Of a stretch of DNA of 17,482 bases, positions 1-5,996 are shown one piece after another. Below the pieces are notes generated by a model, which worked only from the letters and a program-made list of their open reading frames with translations, did not search any database and was not told the origin of the DNA. The DNA comes from CAMEON01 sp964427175. Its GTDB lineage: Bacteria > Bacillota > Clostridia > Oscillospirales > CAG-272. Position numbers and translations under genes: made by a program. The stretch is from the NCBI GenBank assembly GCA_964427175.1, contig CAYRTP010000038.1:1-17482 (forward strand), written 5' to 3'. The number at the start of each line of letters is the position of its first letter. The first letter of the stretch is position 1.

Positions 1-129
1 GGGTTCCATGTCCTTCTTGATGGCGAGATAGATCAGCACGCCGCCGATGATCCACATGATGATCAGCTTAATGTCCGCAAGCTCGGCCACGTTGGAGAAC
101 AGGCTTCCCAGTTGTTGCAGGAAATTCAC
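1..129 (-). CDS. Na+-translocating carboxylic acid decarboxylase, beta subunit (N-terminal part)
   Basis: Only the first 43 codons lie in the window; the gene runs off the left edge. The start is GTG at 129, chosen because AGAGAGG lies 9 nt upstream (139-145) and no better start fits. After a short amphipathic stretch the protein reads MWIIGGVLIYLAIKKDMEP, the hallmark first membrane segment of the OadB/GcdB/MmdB family. In that family the beta subunit is the integral membrane part that decarboxylates carboxybiotin and exports Na+. Which substrate the complex uses (oxaloacetate, glutaconyl-CoA or methylmalonyl-CoA) cannot be told from this fragment. Expression appears to be under the manganese-type riboswitch directly upstream. 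The family call rests on about 20 residues, so another membrane protein remains possible. Confidence 0.72.
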   Translation of the reverse strand, partial: MNFLQQLGSLFSNVAELADIKLIIMWIIGGVLIYLAIKKDMEP

Positions 130-190
130 GTCTTTTTACCTCTCTTTTTTGATTTTGGGGAACGCTTGGGAAACGCTTTTGGAAGAAGCC

Positions 191-255
191 GAAATAAAAA
201 GACCTTCACCGAATCCGTATGGCGCAGGCGCGGGCACGAGGATTCGGTAAAAGTC
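191..255 (-). terminator. Intrinsic terminator in the leader (riboswitch expression platform)
   Basis: On the minus strand, bases 255-240 pair with 216-201 to form a 16-bp stem. It is continuous only if two G-U pairs are allowed on the minus-strand RNA; the plus-strand copy would have C-A mismatches, so this is an RNA structure of the minus strand. A 23-nt loop closes it and UUUUUAUUU follows (200-192). It lies between the promoter and the start codon, so it works as an attenuator. Its 5' arm contains GACUUUUAC, the same bases that form the 3' strand of the aptamer's P1, so the two structures exclude each other. Confidence 0.85.
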
Positions 256-372
256 TGGCTATTTCATCTCTGCGCGGGTCAAGGGCCGGACCCGAGGAAC
301 CCCGATACCCGACCGAAAACCGTATTGACGCGAAGAGCACGGCCGTTTCGTCCGCAAGCTACTCCCTTTTAC
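247..372 (-). promoter_or_regulatory. yybP-ykoY (manganese) riboswitch aptamer
   Basis: Read on the minus strand from 372 to 247. P1 is GUAAAAG (372-366) paired with CUUUUAC (253-247). Conserved family segments are present: GGGAGUAGC (366-358), CGUCAAUACGG (330-320) and AUAGCCAGAC (262-253). These match the two conserved internal loops and the 3' P1 flank of the Mn2+-sensing yybP-ykoY class. A further stem, CUCUUCGCG with CGCGCAGAG, encloses the CGUCAAUACG loop, as expected. The predicted transcription start is at about 372, so the aptamer begins at the RNA 5' end. Because P1 shares bases with the terminator, ligand binding should turn the gene ON. Assignment is by eye, not by covariance search. 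Confidence 0.85.
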
Positions 373-378
373 CTCTTT

Positions 379-407
379 ATTATAACACATTTTTGAAGTT
401 TTGTAAA
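379..407 (-). promoter_or_regulatory. Sigma-A promoter of the riboswitch leader
   Basis: On the minus strand TTTACA (407-402) and TATAAT (384-379) are separated by exactly 17 bp. The predicted start point, about 7 nt downstream, falls at the first base of the aptamer. Confidence 0.88.
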
Positions 408-486
408 GGGATTTGAGGGAATTTTTCCTTTTTTGTTGATTTTTCCGTACGATCAGAGTTTTCAGCGCGGTCAGAGCGGTCAAAGC

Positions 487-582
487 GGTCATCTTGAGCG
501 GAGCCGCAATAGCGGCGTAGTCGAAGGATCTCATATCGGGTCGGAGATCCTTCGACTACGCTCCGCTCCGCTCAGGATGACC
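487..582. repeat. Long imperfect palindrome, REP-like intergenic element
   Basis: The left arm (487-531) starts GGTCATCTTGAGCGGAG and ends TAGTCGAAGGATCT. The right arm (545-582) is its inverse complement, with one substitution near the end. The arms differ in the middle: the left arm carries a tiny extra hairpin, CCGC-AATA-GCGG. The loop is 13 nt. Elements with the core 'GTCATCCTGAGCGGAG...GTCGAAGGATCT' are, from general knowledge, widespread intergenic palindromes in gut bacteria. No protein-coding potential is seen in 410-636. Confidence 0.75.
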
Positions 583-611
583 GTCCAGGATGACCGTTCA
601 GGATGACTGCT
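573..611. repeat. Three tandem 13-bp repeats at the edge of the palindrome
   Basis: CAGGATGACCGTC (573-585), CAGGATGACCGTT (586-598) and CAGGATGACTGCT (599-611) are tandem copies of the palindrome's outer end. On the other side of the palindrome are three 9-bp repeats (GCGGTCAGA, GCGGTCAAA, GCGGTCATC at 467-493). Both sets look like slippage products of the palindrome termini. Confidence 0.7.
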
Positions 612-636
612 TGGGTTCAAACACAAAGGAGTTGTT

Positions 637-1164
637 TTATCGAATGCCTATTTTCACGCAATAATCTATGATGATCTCCTTAAAATGGTCATATTTCAGA
701 TTGTTCTTTATATCGGTAATATCTACGTAAGCACCCATATTCAAATTCTGAATAACCGATTCAGCTACAAACGCTTCAAAAAAATAGTCGTCTTCAAAAG
801 CTTTTTCAATATCCGTATTCAGATTTTCGTTGATGCCACGGATAGCAGAACGATAGATTATGTTTTGCTTTCCGAGCAGATCACCCATATTTTTCAGGCA
901 TTTCAAGCCTTGTATCATATCCGAGATAGCGATTTTCCCTTTATATTCGATCATGCGCTCTCCCCCCATCAAGATAAAATCTACGGTGGTTTCCAAGACG
1001 CTTGCCAAATCAGGTAAAATTGCCGTATCGGGCAACGTTTCTCCGCGTTCCCATTTACTCACTGCTTGAAATGATACACACAGGCGTTCACCCAACTCAC
1101 TTTGAGTCAATCCCTTCATTTTCCTTAATTCGGCAATTTGATTGCCCACTTTTTTCATATCCAT
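637..1164 (-). CDS. Xre-family transcriptional regulator, 175 aa
   Basis: Residues 5-60 form a lambda-repressor-like helix-turn-helix: GLTQSELGERLCVSFQAVSK followed by WERGETLPDTAILPDLA. This is the typical clostridial Xre domain that binds operator DNA as a dimer. The rest (about 70-175) is helical, has no family I recognise, and may sense a ligand or mediate dimerisation. The ATG at 1164 is chosen because AAAGGA lies 9 nt upstream; a second ATG two codons later is less well placed. The gene is visibly AT-richer than the neighbouring mutY, which hints at horizontal origin. It has its own promoter, overlapped by a perfect inverted repeat, so autoregulation is likely. Targets are unknown. Confidence 0.88.
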   Translation of the reverse strand: MDMKKVGNQIAELRKMKGLTQSELGERLCVSFQAVSKWERGETLPDTAILPDLASVLETTVDFILMGGERMIEYKGKIAISDMIQGLKCLKNMGDLLGKQNIIYRSAIRGINENLNTDIEKAFEDDYFFEAFVAESVIQNLNMGAYVDITDIKNNLKYDHFKEIIIDYCVKIGIR

Positions 1165-1212
1165 TCTCGAGTATCCTTTCGTATATGTTTATGTTTGAAG
1201 TACTTCGCTTTT

Positions 1213-1241
1213 ATTATAGCATGACCTCATACGAAATTCAA
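1213..1241 (-). promoter_or_regulatory. Sigma-A promoter of the Xre gene at 637-1164
   Basis: On the minus strand TTGAAT (1241-1236) and TATAAT (1218-1213) are separated by 17 bp. They lie about 50 bp upstream of the start codon. Confidence 0.82.
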
Positions 1242-1260
1242 TAACCCGATATTTGAATTT
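1234..1260. promoter_or_regulatory. Candidate operator for autoregulation of the Xre gene
   Basis: AAATTCAA (1234-1241) and TTGAATTT (1253-1260) form a perfect 8-bp inverted repeat with an 11-bp spacer. One half overlaps the -35 box. A third ATTCAA lies at 1272-1277, at the end of mutY. The geometry fits a dimeric Xre repressor site; binding itself is inference. Confidence 0.5.
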
Positions 1261-1277
1261 TTGAAGGATGGATTCAA

Positions 1278-2345
1278 CTATGCAAAGCAATACCCCCGAT
1301 ACGCCCCATAGGCCGACGGCAGGGCGTAGTACCCGTCCAGCTCGTCGATGCCCGCCCACAGCCAGTCCTCGGCGGGGAGGGGGCTGGCCACATCCACCGC
1401 GTAGCCGATCATGCGCCACTCGATGTGGGAGAACAAATGCTTGGCGGGGGGCAGGGGGATGGGCTCGGTCACGTTCAGCCCGAGGGTCGTCAGGTAGTCC
1501 CGTACCTGCTCCAATGTGGCATGGCCTTCCAGGCAAGGGAACTCATACAGGCCGCCCAGCAATCCCTCGGGGGAACGCTTGCGGAGAGCGATGCGACGGT
1601 TCCCTTCCCCGTCCCGTCCGCGGAGGACCAGGACAGTCCGCTCCTCCACCCGACGCTTGGTCTTGGCGTTGCGGACGGGGAGGCGGTCCTGGAGGCCTTC
1701 ACGCTTGGCGGCGCAGAGCAGTTGGAGGGGACAGGTATCGCACTTGGGGTCCCCGCCCGGGGTGCAGATCAAGGCCCCCAGCTCGATGAGGCTTTGGGTA
1801 AAGTCCCCCGCATCGTCAGCGGGGACGTGGGGGGCCAAGGCGGCCTCGGCGTTCTTTTTGGCGGCGGGGGAGAGGATATCGGTATCGTCCCCCGTCAGGC
1901 GGGCCAGCACCCGCAGGACGTTGCCGTCCACGGCGGGAACCGGGATCCCGAAGGCGATGGAGGCCACCGCCCCTGCGGTGTAGCGTCCCACCCCGGGAAG
2001 GGCCAGGAGCGCGTCAAAGTCCGCGGGGATGACTCCGCCGTGATGCTCCATCACCGCGATGGCCGCCTTTTGCAGGTTGCGGACGCGGCTGTAGTAGCCC
2101 AGTCCCTCCCACAGCTTGAGGATGGTGGGCTCGTCCGCAGAGGCCAGGTCGGCCACGGTGGGCAAGGTAGCCAGGAAACGGTGAAAATAAGGCTTGACCG
2201 TCTCGGCGCGGGTCTGCTGGAGCATGATCTCGGACACCAGCACGCGGTAGGGATCGCGGGATTCCCGCCAGGGCAGGTCGCGTCGGTTGACACGGTACCA
2301 ATCGAGCAAAAGCGGTACCGCAGCGGGGGGAAAGGGATGGGACAT
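1278..2345 (-). CDS. mutY: A/G-specific adenine DNA glycosylase
   Basis: MutY removes adenine mispaired with 8-oxoguanine, preventing G:C to T:A transversions in base excision repair. The 355-residue product is full length. The glycosylase domain has SEIMLQQT (catalytic Glu39), the helix-hairpin-helix LPGVGRYTA (116-124) and the catalytic Asp140 in VPAVDGNV. The 4Fe-4S cluster uses Cys194, 202, 205 and 211. The first spacing is seven residues rather than the six of E. coli MutY, a form that I believe is common in anaerobes. The C-terminal NUDIX-like domain that reads 8-oxoG contains the FSH motif (LFSHIEW, 304-310). The ATG at 2345 is preferred over upstream ones because GAAGGAG lies 6 nt ahead (2352-2358) and a promoter sits just upstream. 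It is divergent from tRNA-Lys. Confidence 0.96.
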   Translation of the reverse strand: MSHPFPPAAVPLLLDWYRVNRRDLPWRESRDPYRVLVSEIMLQQTRAETVKPYFHRFLATLPTVADLASADEPTILKLWEGLGYYSRVRNLQKAAIAVMEHHGGVIPADFDALLALPGVGRYTAGAVASIAFGIPVPAVDGNVLRVLARLTGDDTDILSPAAKKNAEAALAPHVPADDAGDFTQSLIELGALICTPGGDPKCDTCPLQLLCAAKREGLQDRLPVRNAKTKRRVEERTVLVLRGRDGEGNRRIALRKRSPEGLLGGLYEFPCLEGHATLEQVRDYLTTLGLNVTEPIPLPPAKHLFSHIEWRMIGYAVDVASPLPAEDWLWAGIDELDGYYALPSAYGAYRGYCFA

Positions 2346-2385
2346 GGGGTACTCCTTCGGGAAAATGAATTTGGATAGCAACATC

Positions 2386-2414
2386 ATTATACCACAAATC
2401 CGAGGGTATGTCAA
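2386..2414 (-). promoter_or_regulatory. Sigma-A promoter of mutY
   Basis: On the minus strand TTGACA (2414-2409) and TATAAT (2391-2386) are separated by 17 bp. A TG one base upstream of the -10 makes it an extended -10 as well. Confidence 0.9.
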
Positions 2415-2479
2415 TGCGTCAATGACTCGGCCATGGGGGAGATTTTGCAAAATTGTCGAAACAAAATTCGCAAAATCTC

Positions 2480-2508
2480 TTGACAAACCACCGCAGATGT
2501 GGTATAAT
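2480..2508 (+). promoter_or_regulatory. Sigma-A promoter of tRNA-Lys
   Basis: TTGACA (2480-2485) and TATAAT (2503-2508) are separated by 17 bp, with TG one base upstream of the -10. The start point would be near 2515, about 11 nt before the mature tRNA. Confidence 0.9.
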
Positions 2509-2525
2509 CTTCGGGTACATTTCAT

Positions 2526-2601
2526 GACCCATTAGCTCAGTTGGCAGAGCACTTGACTTTTAATCAAGGGGTCCGGGGTTCGAGTCTCCGATGGGTCACC
2601 A
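2526..2601 (+). tRNA. tRNA-Lys (anticodon TTT)
   Basis: A 76-nt tRNA that reads AAA/AAG lysine codons. The acceptor stem is GACCCAT (2526-2532) with ATGGGTC (2591-2597), the discriminator is A, and CCA is encoded (2599-2601). The anticodon stem is CTTGA/TCAAG (2552-2556, 2564-2568) with loop CTTTTAA, placing anticodon TTT at 2559-2561. The D arm has TAGCTCAGTTGG and the T arm CGGGG-TTCGAGT-CTCCG with one G-U pair. It has its own promoter and a strong terminator, so it is a single-gene transcript. Confidence 0.97.
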
Positions 2602-2647
2602 AAATAAGAGGGCACCGCAAAGCGGTGCCCTCTTATTTTGGTGACCC
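2593..2647. terminator. Perfect palindrome terminator reaching into the tRNA 3' end
   Basis: The core AAAATAAGAGGGCACCGC (2601-2618), loop AAA, then its exact complement (2622-2639) make an 18-bp hairpin flanked by A and T runs, usable in both directions. The palindrome continues outward: GGGTCACC at the tRNA 3' end (2593-2600) is matched by GGTGACCC (2640-2647). The whole perfect inverted repeat is therefore 26 bp per arm and includes acceptor-stem bases. Confidence 0.9.
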
Positions 2648-2746
2648 TGAGAGCAGAGACTCTTCAATCTGCCCGTGAATTTCCCGTTTAGCTTCGCTTG
2701 GCGCAGATTGATGCCGAGCTTTGCTCGGCAGTCTCCGATGGGGCAC
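2638..2746. repeat. Small structured element bounded by copies of the tRNA-Lys 3' end
   Basis: The left end (2638-2662, TGGTGACCC...AGAGACTC) resembles the inverse complement of the tRNA 3' end. The right end (2730-2746, AGTCTCCGATGGGGCAC) is a direct copy of tRNA bases 2583-2599 with one substitution. Inside, three stems can form: GAGAC/GTCTC (2656-2660, 2731-2735), TCAATCTGC/GCAGATTGA (2664-2672, 2703-2711) and TGCCGAGC/GCTCGGCA (2712-2719, 2723-2730). Together they make a three-way junction. It encodes no protein. It could be a tRNA remnant, an attachment-site scar or a small repeat element; I cannot decide. Confidence 0.55.
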
Positions 2747-2783
2747 AAAAAAATCCGAACCTGGGTTCGGATTTTTTGTTTTT
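2747..2783. terminator. Bidirectional terminator
   Basis: AAAAAATCCGAAC (2748-2760) pairs with GTTCGGATTTTTT (2765-2777) around loop CTGG, then GTTTTTT follows. A and T runs on both sides let it end the lipoprotein transcript on the minus strand and any read-through from the tRNA on the plus strand. Confidence 0.85.
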
Positions 2784-2811
2784 TAGGACTTGTTTCGGTT
2801 TGATTATGTAA

Positions 2812-4662
2812 TCAAGAGTACCATTCGTGGGGAGGCTTGGTGAGATCCACGTCATCGGGGATTACCCTTCCCTCGCCCCATGCCACCCCGGCGGCATTCA
2901 CATCGGCAATCAACGCTCTCGCATCCTCCTCGTTGGGATGAAGCATCAGCTTGATGTAGCGCCACTGGAGACGGGAGCGCTGTACGCTGGCAAAACGGTC
3001 TCCTGCCAGTTCTTCTGCCTTGCTCCACCACTCCTCATAATGCTCTTCCATAAGGAGATAATCCTCCTCGCTGATGCCCTTGAAGGTTTCGTCGTATATG
3101 CTTTGGCATCCGCGTGCGGCTAAGGCAGATGTGGAATCTATGTATGCACGAATGTACTTCCAACCTTTTCCATAATAGGCGGCCAAAAATTCGTCCATGT
3201 GGGTGTAATAATCCCGTTCAGACATATATGGATCCATCATGAGCTTTGCCAACAAATAAGCCCGAAGCTCACCAAATTCGCCCGACAGGGAAAAATAGTT
3301 GCCCTCGGGGAACATGCCTCTAACATTGTTATCGGCAAAGTACTGCATATTCTCACGAATCACCGTTAAATTCGCGTAGGTAGGAATGCAGTAACGATAG
3401 TTGGTGGTGTAATCCCAAATGTAGATGTTATCACAAATCTTGCTCCACTCCTCAAAATCCACATTAAAGGCTGCGGTATTCGAGCATTCCTTATCCGAAA
3501 TGGGGTGGGTGAAGTGACAGTAGACGGTACAGAGGCGAACCGCCACGTTGGGCAGAGGCTTCGTGATTTTGGGAGCCTTTTGGGTGTACTGATAGGCAAG
3601 AGTGTCCACGGTGACATAGGGGTAATCCTCCGCAATATCAGCCGCAACCGCATTCACGAATCGGAGCATTGTACCGGAGGGACTGCCTTCCTCGGCATCA
3701 ACGGCGGCGCAGTTTTCACAATGACAGTACTCCAGGCAGTCATTTTGAGATACGGATACGTAATTCAGATTCGGATTATCTTCCAGCATCTTACGCAGAT
3801 TGGCGATAGCCTTCCGCAGATTTTCGGGATCTGTCAAACAGGGATTTGGCGATCCGCTGTCTCCCGTCTCGGTCAGCATACCCAGCGTGTGGCAGGAAAC
3901 TCCGGTGGACTCCCAACTCCCTCCGTACTTTTCCTGGAATGGACCGAACCAGGGGCAATCGTTTATGCCATTTTTCACCATCCAATCACTGGATGTGCAC
4001 CAATTGACATACCAGTCAAAAGAACGCTTGTCAAATATGGGTTCAAAAACGGTCGTTCCCGTTGTCACAGACATCGGCCCTTCGGGAATCACCTCCAGAT
4101 CCGGTGTAAAGAAACGAATACCGGCCTGATCTTCCAAAAAGCGATATACACCGTAGATCATACCGCGGGCGTTGCCACCCGTAATAACGGTTCCATCCCC
4201 CTTCTTGCGGAACACTTGGATCTTATAACTGTCGTCCTTCATAGAGGGGTCAATCCGCAGGGTCATAAGGTACGCGTCCTCTGCCACGGAAACGCCCTTC
4301 ATTTCCAGGTACTTTTGCAGTTCGGAAGCAGCGTACACCTCAGCCGCTGAATCACCTGTTTGAATGGAGACGCTGGAAAGATTGCGCGAGATCCCCTCCT
4401 CAGGCTCTTTCTCAGCAATATTCCCTTCGGTTTCCTCAGTTTCATCCTCTACAGGCGGTTGCTCGGTAGTTTCTACCTCATCCCCCGCCTCTGTTTCAAG
4501 TACCTCGGGAACCGTGGTTTCCTCTACCTTTTCGGCTGTGGTCGCAGTAGCAGCGTCCGTATCCGTACTGTCCGGCGTCTCGTCGGAGTTTTGATTGCAT
4601 CCTGTCAAAAAGGCGGAAAGCAATATTGAGGCGCATAGGGTCAGTGTCAAAAGTCTTTTCAT
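2812..4662 (-). CDS. DUF4838 domain lipoprotein, putative glycan-active surface protein
   Basis: A 616-residue predicted lipoprotein. The signal peptide ends in the lipobox LTGC with the lipidated Cys at residue 22, so it should be anchored outside the membrane. A linker of about 65 residues rich in Glu and Thr follows. Residues about 95-195 resemble the N-terminal domain of GH67 alpha-glucuronidases (AAEVYAASELQKYLE, then GMIYGVYRFLEDQAGIRFF). Residues about 210-510 form the DUF4838 domain, with VSVSQNDCLEYCHCENC and a Trp/Tyr-rich stretch around IYIWDYTTNYRYC. DUF4838 proteins are thought to be TIM-barrel glycosidase relatives; substrate unknown. The ATG at 4662 is preferred to a TTG at 4668 because AGAGAGGA lies 7 nt upstream of it. 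Its promoter spacer contains a long homopolymer. Confidence 0.88.
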   Translation of the reverse strand: MKRLLTLTLCASILLSAFLTGCNQNSDETPDSTDTDAATATTAEKVEETTVPEVLETEAGDEVETTEQPPVEDETEETEGNIAEKEPEEGISRNLSSVSIQTGDSAAEVYAASELQKYLEMKGVSVAEDAYLMTLRIDPSMKDDSYKIQVFRKKGDGTVITGGNARGMIYGVYRFLEDQAGIRFFTPDLEVIPEGPMSVTTGTTVFEPIFDKRSFDWYVNWCTSSDWMVKNGINDCPWFGPFQEKYGGSWESTGVSCHTLGMLTETGDSGSPNPCLTDPENLRKAIANLRKMLEDNPNLNYVSVSQNDCLEYCHCENCAAVDAEEGSPSGTMLRFVNAVAADIAEDYPYVTVDTLAYQYTQKAPKITKPLPNVAVRLCTVYCHFTHPISDKECSNTAAFNVDFEEWSKICDNIYIWDYTTNYRYCIPTYANLTVIRENMQYFADNNVRGMFPEGNYFSLSGEFGELRAYLLAKLMMDPYMSERDYYTHMDEFLAAYYGKGWKYIRAYIDSTSALAARGCQSIYDETFKGISEEDYLLMEEHYEEWWSKAEELAGDRFASVQRSRLQWRYIKLMLHPNEEDARALIADVNAAGVAWGEGRVIPDDVDLTKPPHEWYS

Positions 4663-4710
4663 GGTCAAATCCTCTCTTTAAAAATTGGGCCTATTACGGC
4701 TACTGTAATC

Positions 4711-4740
4711 ATTATACCAAAAAAAAAAAAAAAAAAACAA
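4711..4740 (-). promoter_or_regulatory. Promoter with a 19-base homopolymer in its spacer (putative phase-variable)
   Basis: On the minus strand TATAAT lies at 4716-4711. The best -35 is TTGTTT at 4740-4735, with an 18-bp spacer. A run of 19 T (A on the plus strand, 4719-4737) fills nearly the whole spacer and part of the -35. Gain or loss of a base would change the spacing from the optimal 17 and so alter expression of the lipoprotein. The rest of 4669-4872 shows no other gene or site. Confidence 0.7.
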
Positions 4741-4872
4741 GTATGTTTTCGCAATATTAACAATAAAGTTACATTCAACTCCACCCAGTATGCCCCTGCC
4801 CGCCATATTGGACGCCGCAGGCTCCCTCCGCCAATTCAACCCCCGCTCGAATTTTTCTCTCAAAACAGGTTA

Positions 4873-4901
4873 TTGCTTTTGCCCCGCCGATATGTTATAA
4901 T
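4873..4901 (+). promoter_or_regulatory. Sigma-A promoter of the Xre gene at 4951
   Basis: TTGCTT (4873-4878) and TATAAT (4896-4901) are separated by 17 bp, about 50 bp upstream of the start codon. Confidence 0.82.
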
Positions 4902-4922
4902 ACAACCAGGATGAGCGCTGAT

Positions 4923-4937
4923 CCAAAAATATTTTGG
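4923..4937. promoter_or_regulatory. Inverted repeat touching the ribosome binding site
   Basis: CCAAAA-ATA-TTTTGG is a perfect 6-bp inverted repeat. Its last two bases are the first GG of the GGAGG ribosome binding site (4936-4940). It may be an operator for the encoded Xre protein or a weak translational hairpin. Confidence 0.35.
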
Positions 4938-4950
4938 AGGAAATACAAAC

Positions 4951-5760
4951 ATGAAACTCGGAGAAAAAATCAAATCCCTGCGTAAGCAAAAGAACATCTC
5001 CCAAGAGGTCTTCGCGGGCTACCTGGGGGTATCCTTCCAGGCCGTTTCTAAGTGGGAGACAGGCACCACCATGCCCGACGTGGCCCTGATCCCCGCCATT
5101 GCGTCCTTTTTCGGGGTCTCCACCGACGAGCTGTTCGATTTCAACCTGTTTGAGACCGAGAAGCAGGTGGACGAAATCTGCCATGAGGCCCGCAAATACC
5201 GCTCCACCGACCCGGCCAGATCCGAAAGCATCCTGCGGGACGGCTTGCAAAGATTCCCCGGGAACGATGTCATCCTGAACAATCTGCTCTACACCCTGGA
5301 CTTTCAGACCCGCGCGGGCGAGGTTATCAGCCTGTGCAAGACCCTCATCGAGTCCACCAAGGACGATGCGGTCAAGTACGATGCCTGCCGTATCCTGGCG
5401 ACCTGCTATCGGGAGAACGGACAGGTTGATCTGGTCAAGCCCACCCTGGAGATGGTTCCCGAGATCTACTTTACGAAATTGGAGCTCATAGCCTCCCTCC
5501 TGGACGGAGAAGACAGCTACGAGGCCGCCCAAAAGCAGAAGAACATCTCCGCTGAGGACCTGATCGATATGCTGATCGTGACGGGCAAGCGTCTGAAGGA
5601 GCGCGGCGAGGATGAAAAGGCCGCGTCCCAGTTCCGCATCGCGCAGAAGGTCATGGAGGCTTTCCGGGAGGATTTTGTGGAGGACAAATGGTTCAAGGGC
5701 ACGGTCTACGACTACACTGCCGACCAACGCATGGAGATCGAGCGATTGCTCGCTGAATGA
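4951..5760 (+). CDS. Xre-family regulator with TPR-like C-terminal part, 269 aa
   Basis: Residues 1-60 are an Xre helix-turn-helix (IKSLRKQKNISQEVFAGYLG, then VSFQAVSKWETG). From about 70 to 265 the protein is all-helical with repeat-like pairs of helices, resembling TPR regulators. By analogy that part may bind a peptide or partner and control DNA binding. The start is supported by TGGAGGA 9 nt upstream. It has its own promoter and a strong hairpin terminator 7 bp after the stop, so it is monocistronic. Its GC-rich codon use matches mutY and the mannosidase, unlike the next regulator. Targets are not evident; the terminator unit behind it is repeated around the following gene. Confidence 0.87.
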   Translation: MKLGEKIKSLRKQKNISQEVFAGYLGVSFQAVSKWETGTTMPDVALIPAIASFFGVSTDELFDFNLFETEKQVDEICHEARKYRSTDPARSESILRDGLQRFPGNDVILNNLLYTLDFQTRAGEVISLCKTLIESTKDDAVKYDACRILATCYRENGQVDLVKPTLEMVPEIYFTKLELIASLLDGEDSYEAAQKQKNISAEDLIDMLIVTGKRLKERGEDEKAASQFRIAQKVMEAFREDFVEDKWFKGTVYDYTADQRMEIERLLAE

Positions 5761-5827
5761 TTCCCCCGCCCCGCGCTCGCGCGGGGCTTTTTCCGTCCTG
5801 CCCGAAACCTATTGACAAATCCTTCCC
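5761..5827 (+). repeat. 67-bp direct repeat, copy 1 (terminator plus -35 box)
   Basis: Bases 5761-5827 recur without change at 7120-7186, 1,359 bp downstream. The unit holds a GC-rich terminator and then TTGACA (5812-5817). In this copy the expected -10 has decayed: TACTAG or ACTAGG stands where copy 2 has TATAAT, so the promoter is probably dead. Confidence 0.92.
5768..5792 (+). terminator. Intrinsic terminator of the Xre gene at 4951
   Basis: GCCCCGCG (5768-5775), loop CTCG and CGCGGGGC (5780-5787) form a GC-only stem, followed by five T. Confidence 0.92.
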
Positions 5828-5920
5828 TCGCGTTACTAGGATTTTCAATTTTTTGTCCCAAACTACATGAATAAGTGCAAAATTCACTCGCCAATTGAGT
5901 TGATAATGCAGAACCGCTTA

Positions 5921-5949
5921 TTGACTTTTTTCCTTGAAGGCTGTACAAT
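5921..5949 (+). promoter_or_regulatory. Sigma-A promoter of the Xre gene at 5997
   Basis: TTGACT (5921-5926) and TACAAT (5944-5949) are separated by 17 bp. Confidence 0.82.
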
Positions 5950-5959
5950 ATGAGTACAG
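5941..5959. promoter_or_regulatory. Candidate operator over the -10 box
   Basis: CTGTAC (5941-5946) and GTACAG (5954-5959) form a perfect inverted repeat with a 7-bp spacer, covering the -10 box. A dimeric repressor bound here would block the promoter, so negative autoregulation is the simplest reading. Confidence 0.5.
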
Positions 5960-5996
5960 GTTGCGCAGCCGAATCTATGCATAAGGAGTTCGTACT

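Noticed and set aside
47..416. Short plus-strand frames over the decarboxylase start and its leader
   Set aside because: They are antisense to the riboswitch, terminator and promoter, have no ribosome binding sites and resemble no protein.
1425..2378. A 317-codon plus-strand frame over mutY
   Set aside because: It is antisense to a complete MutY with Fe-S and catalytic motifs, and has no ribosome binding site or family resemblance.
2346..2525. N-terminal extension of MutY by 60 residues
   Set aside because: It would run through the mutY promoter and the tRNA promoter and has no homology. GAAGGAG and family length favour the ATG at 2345.
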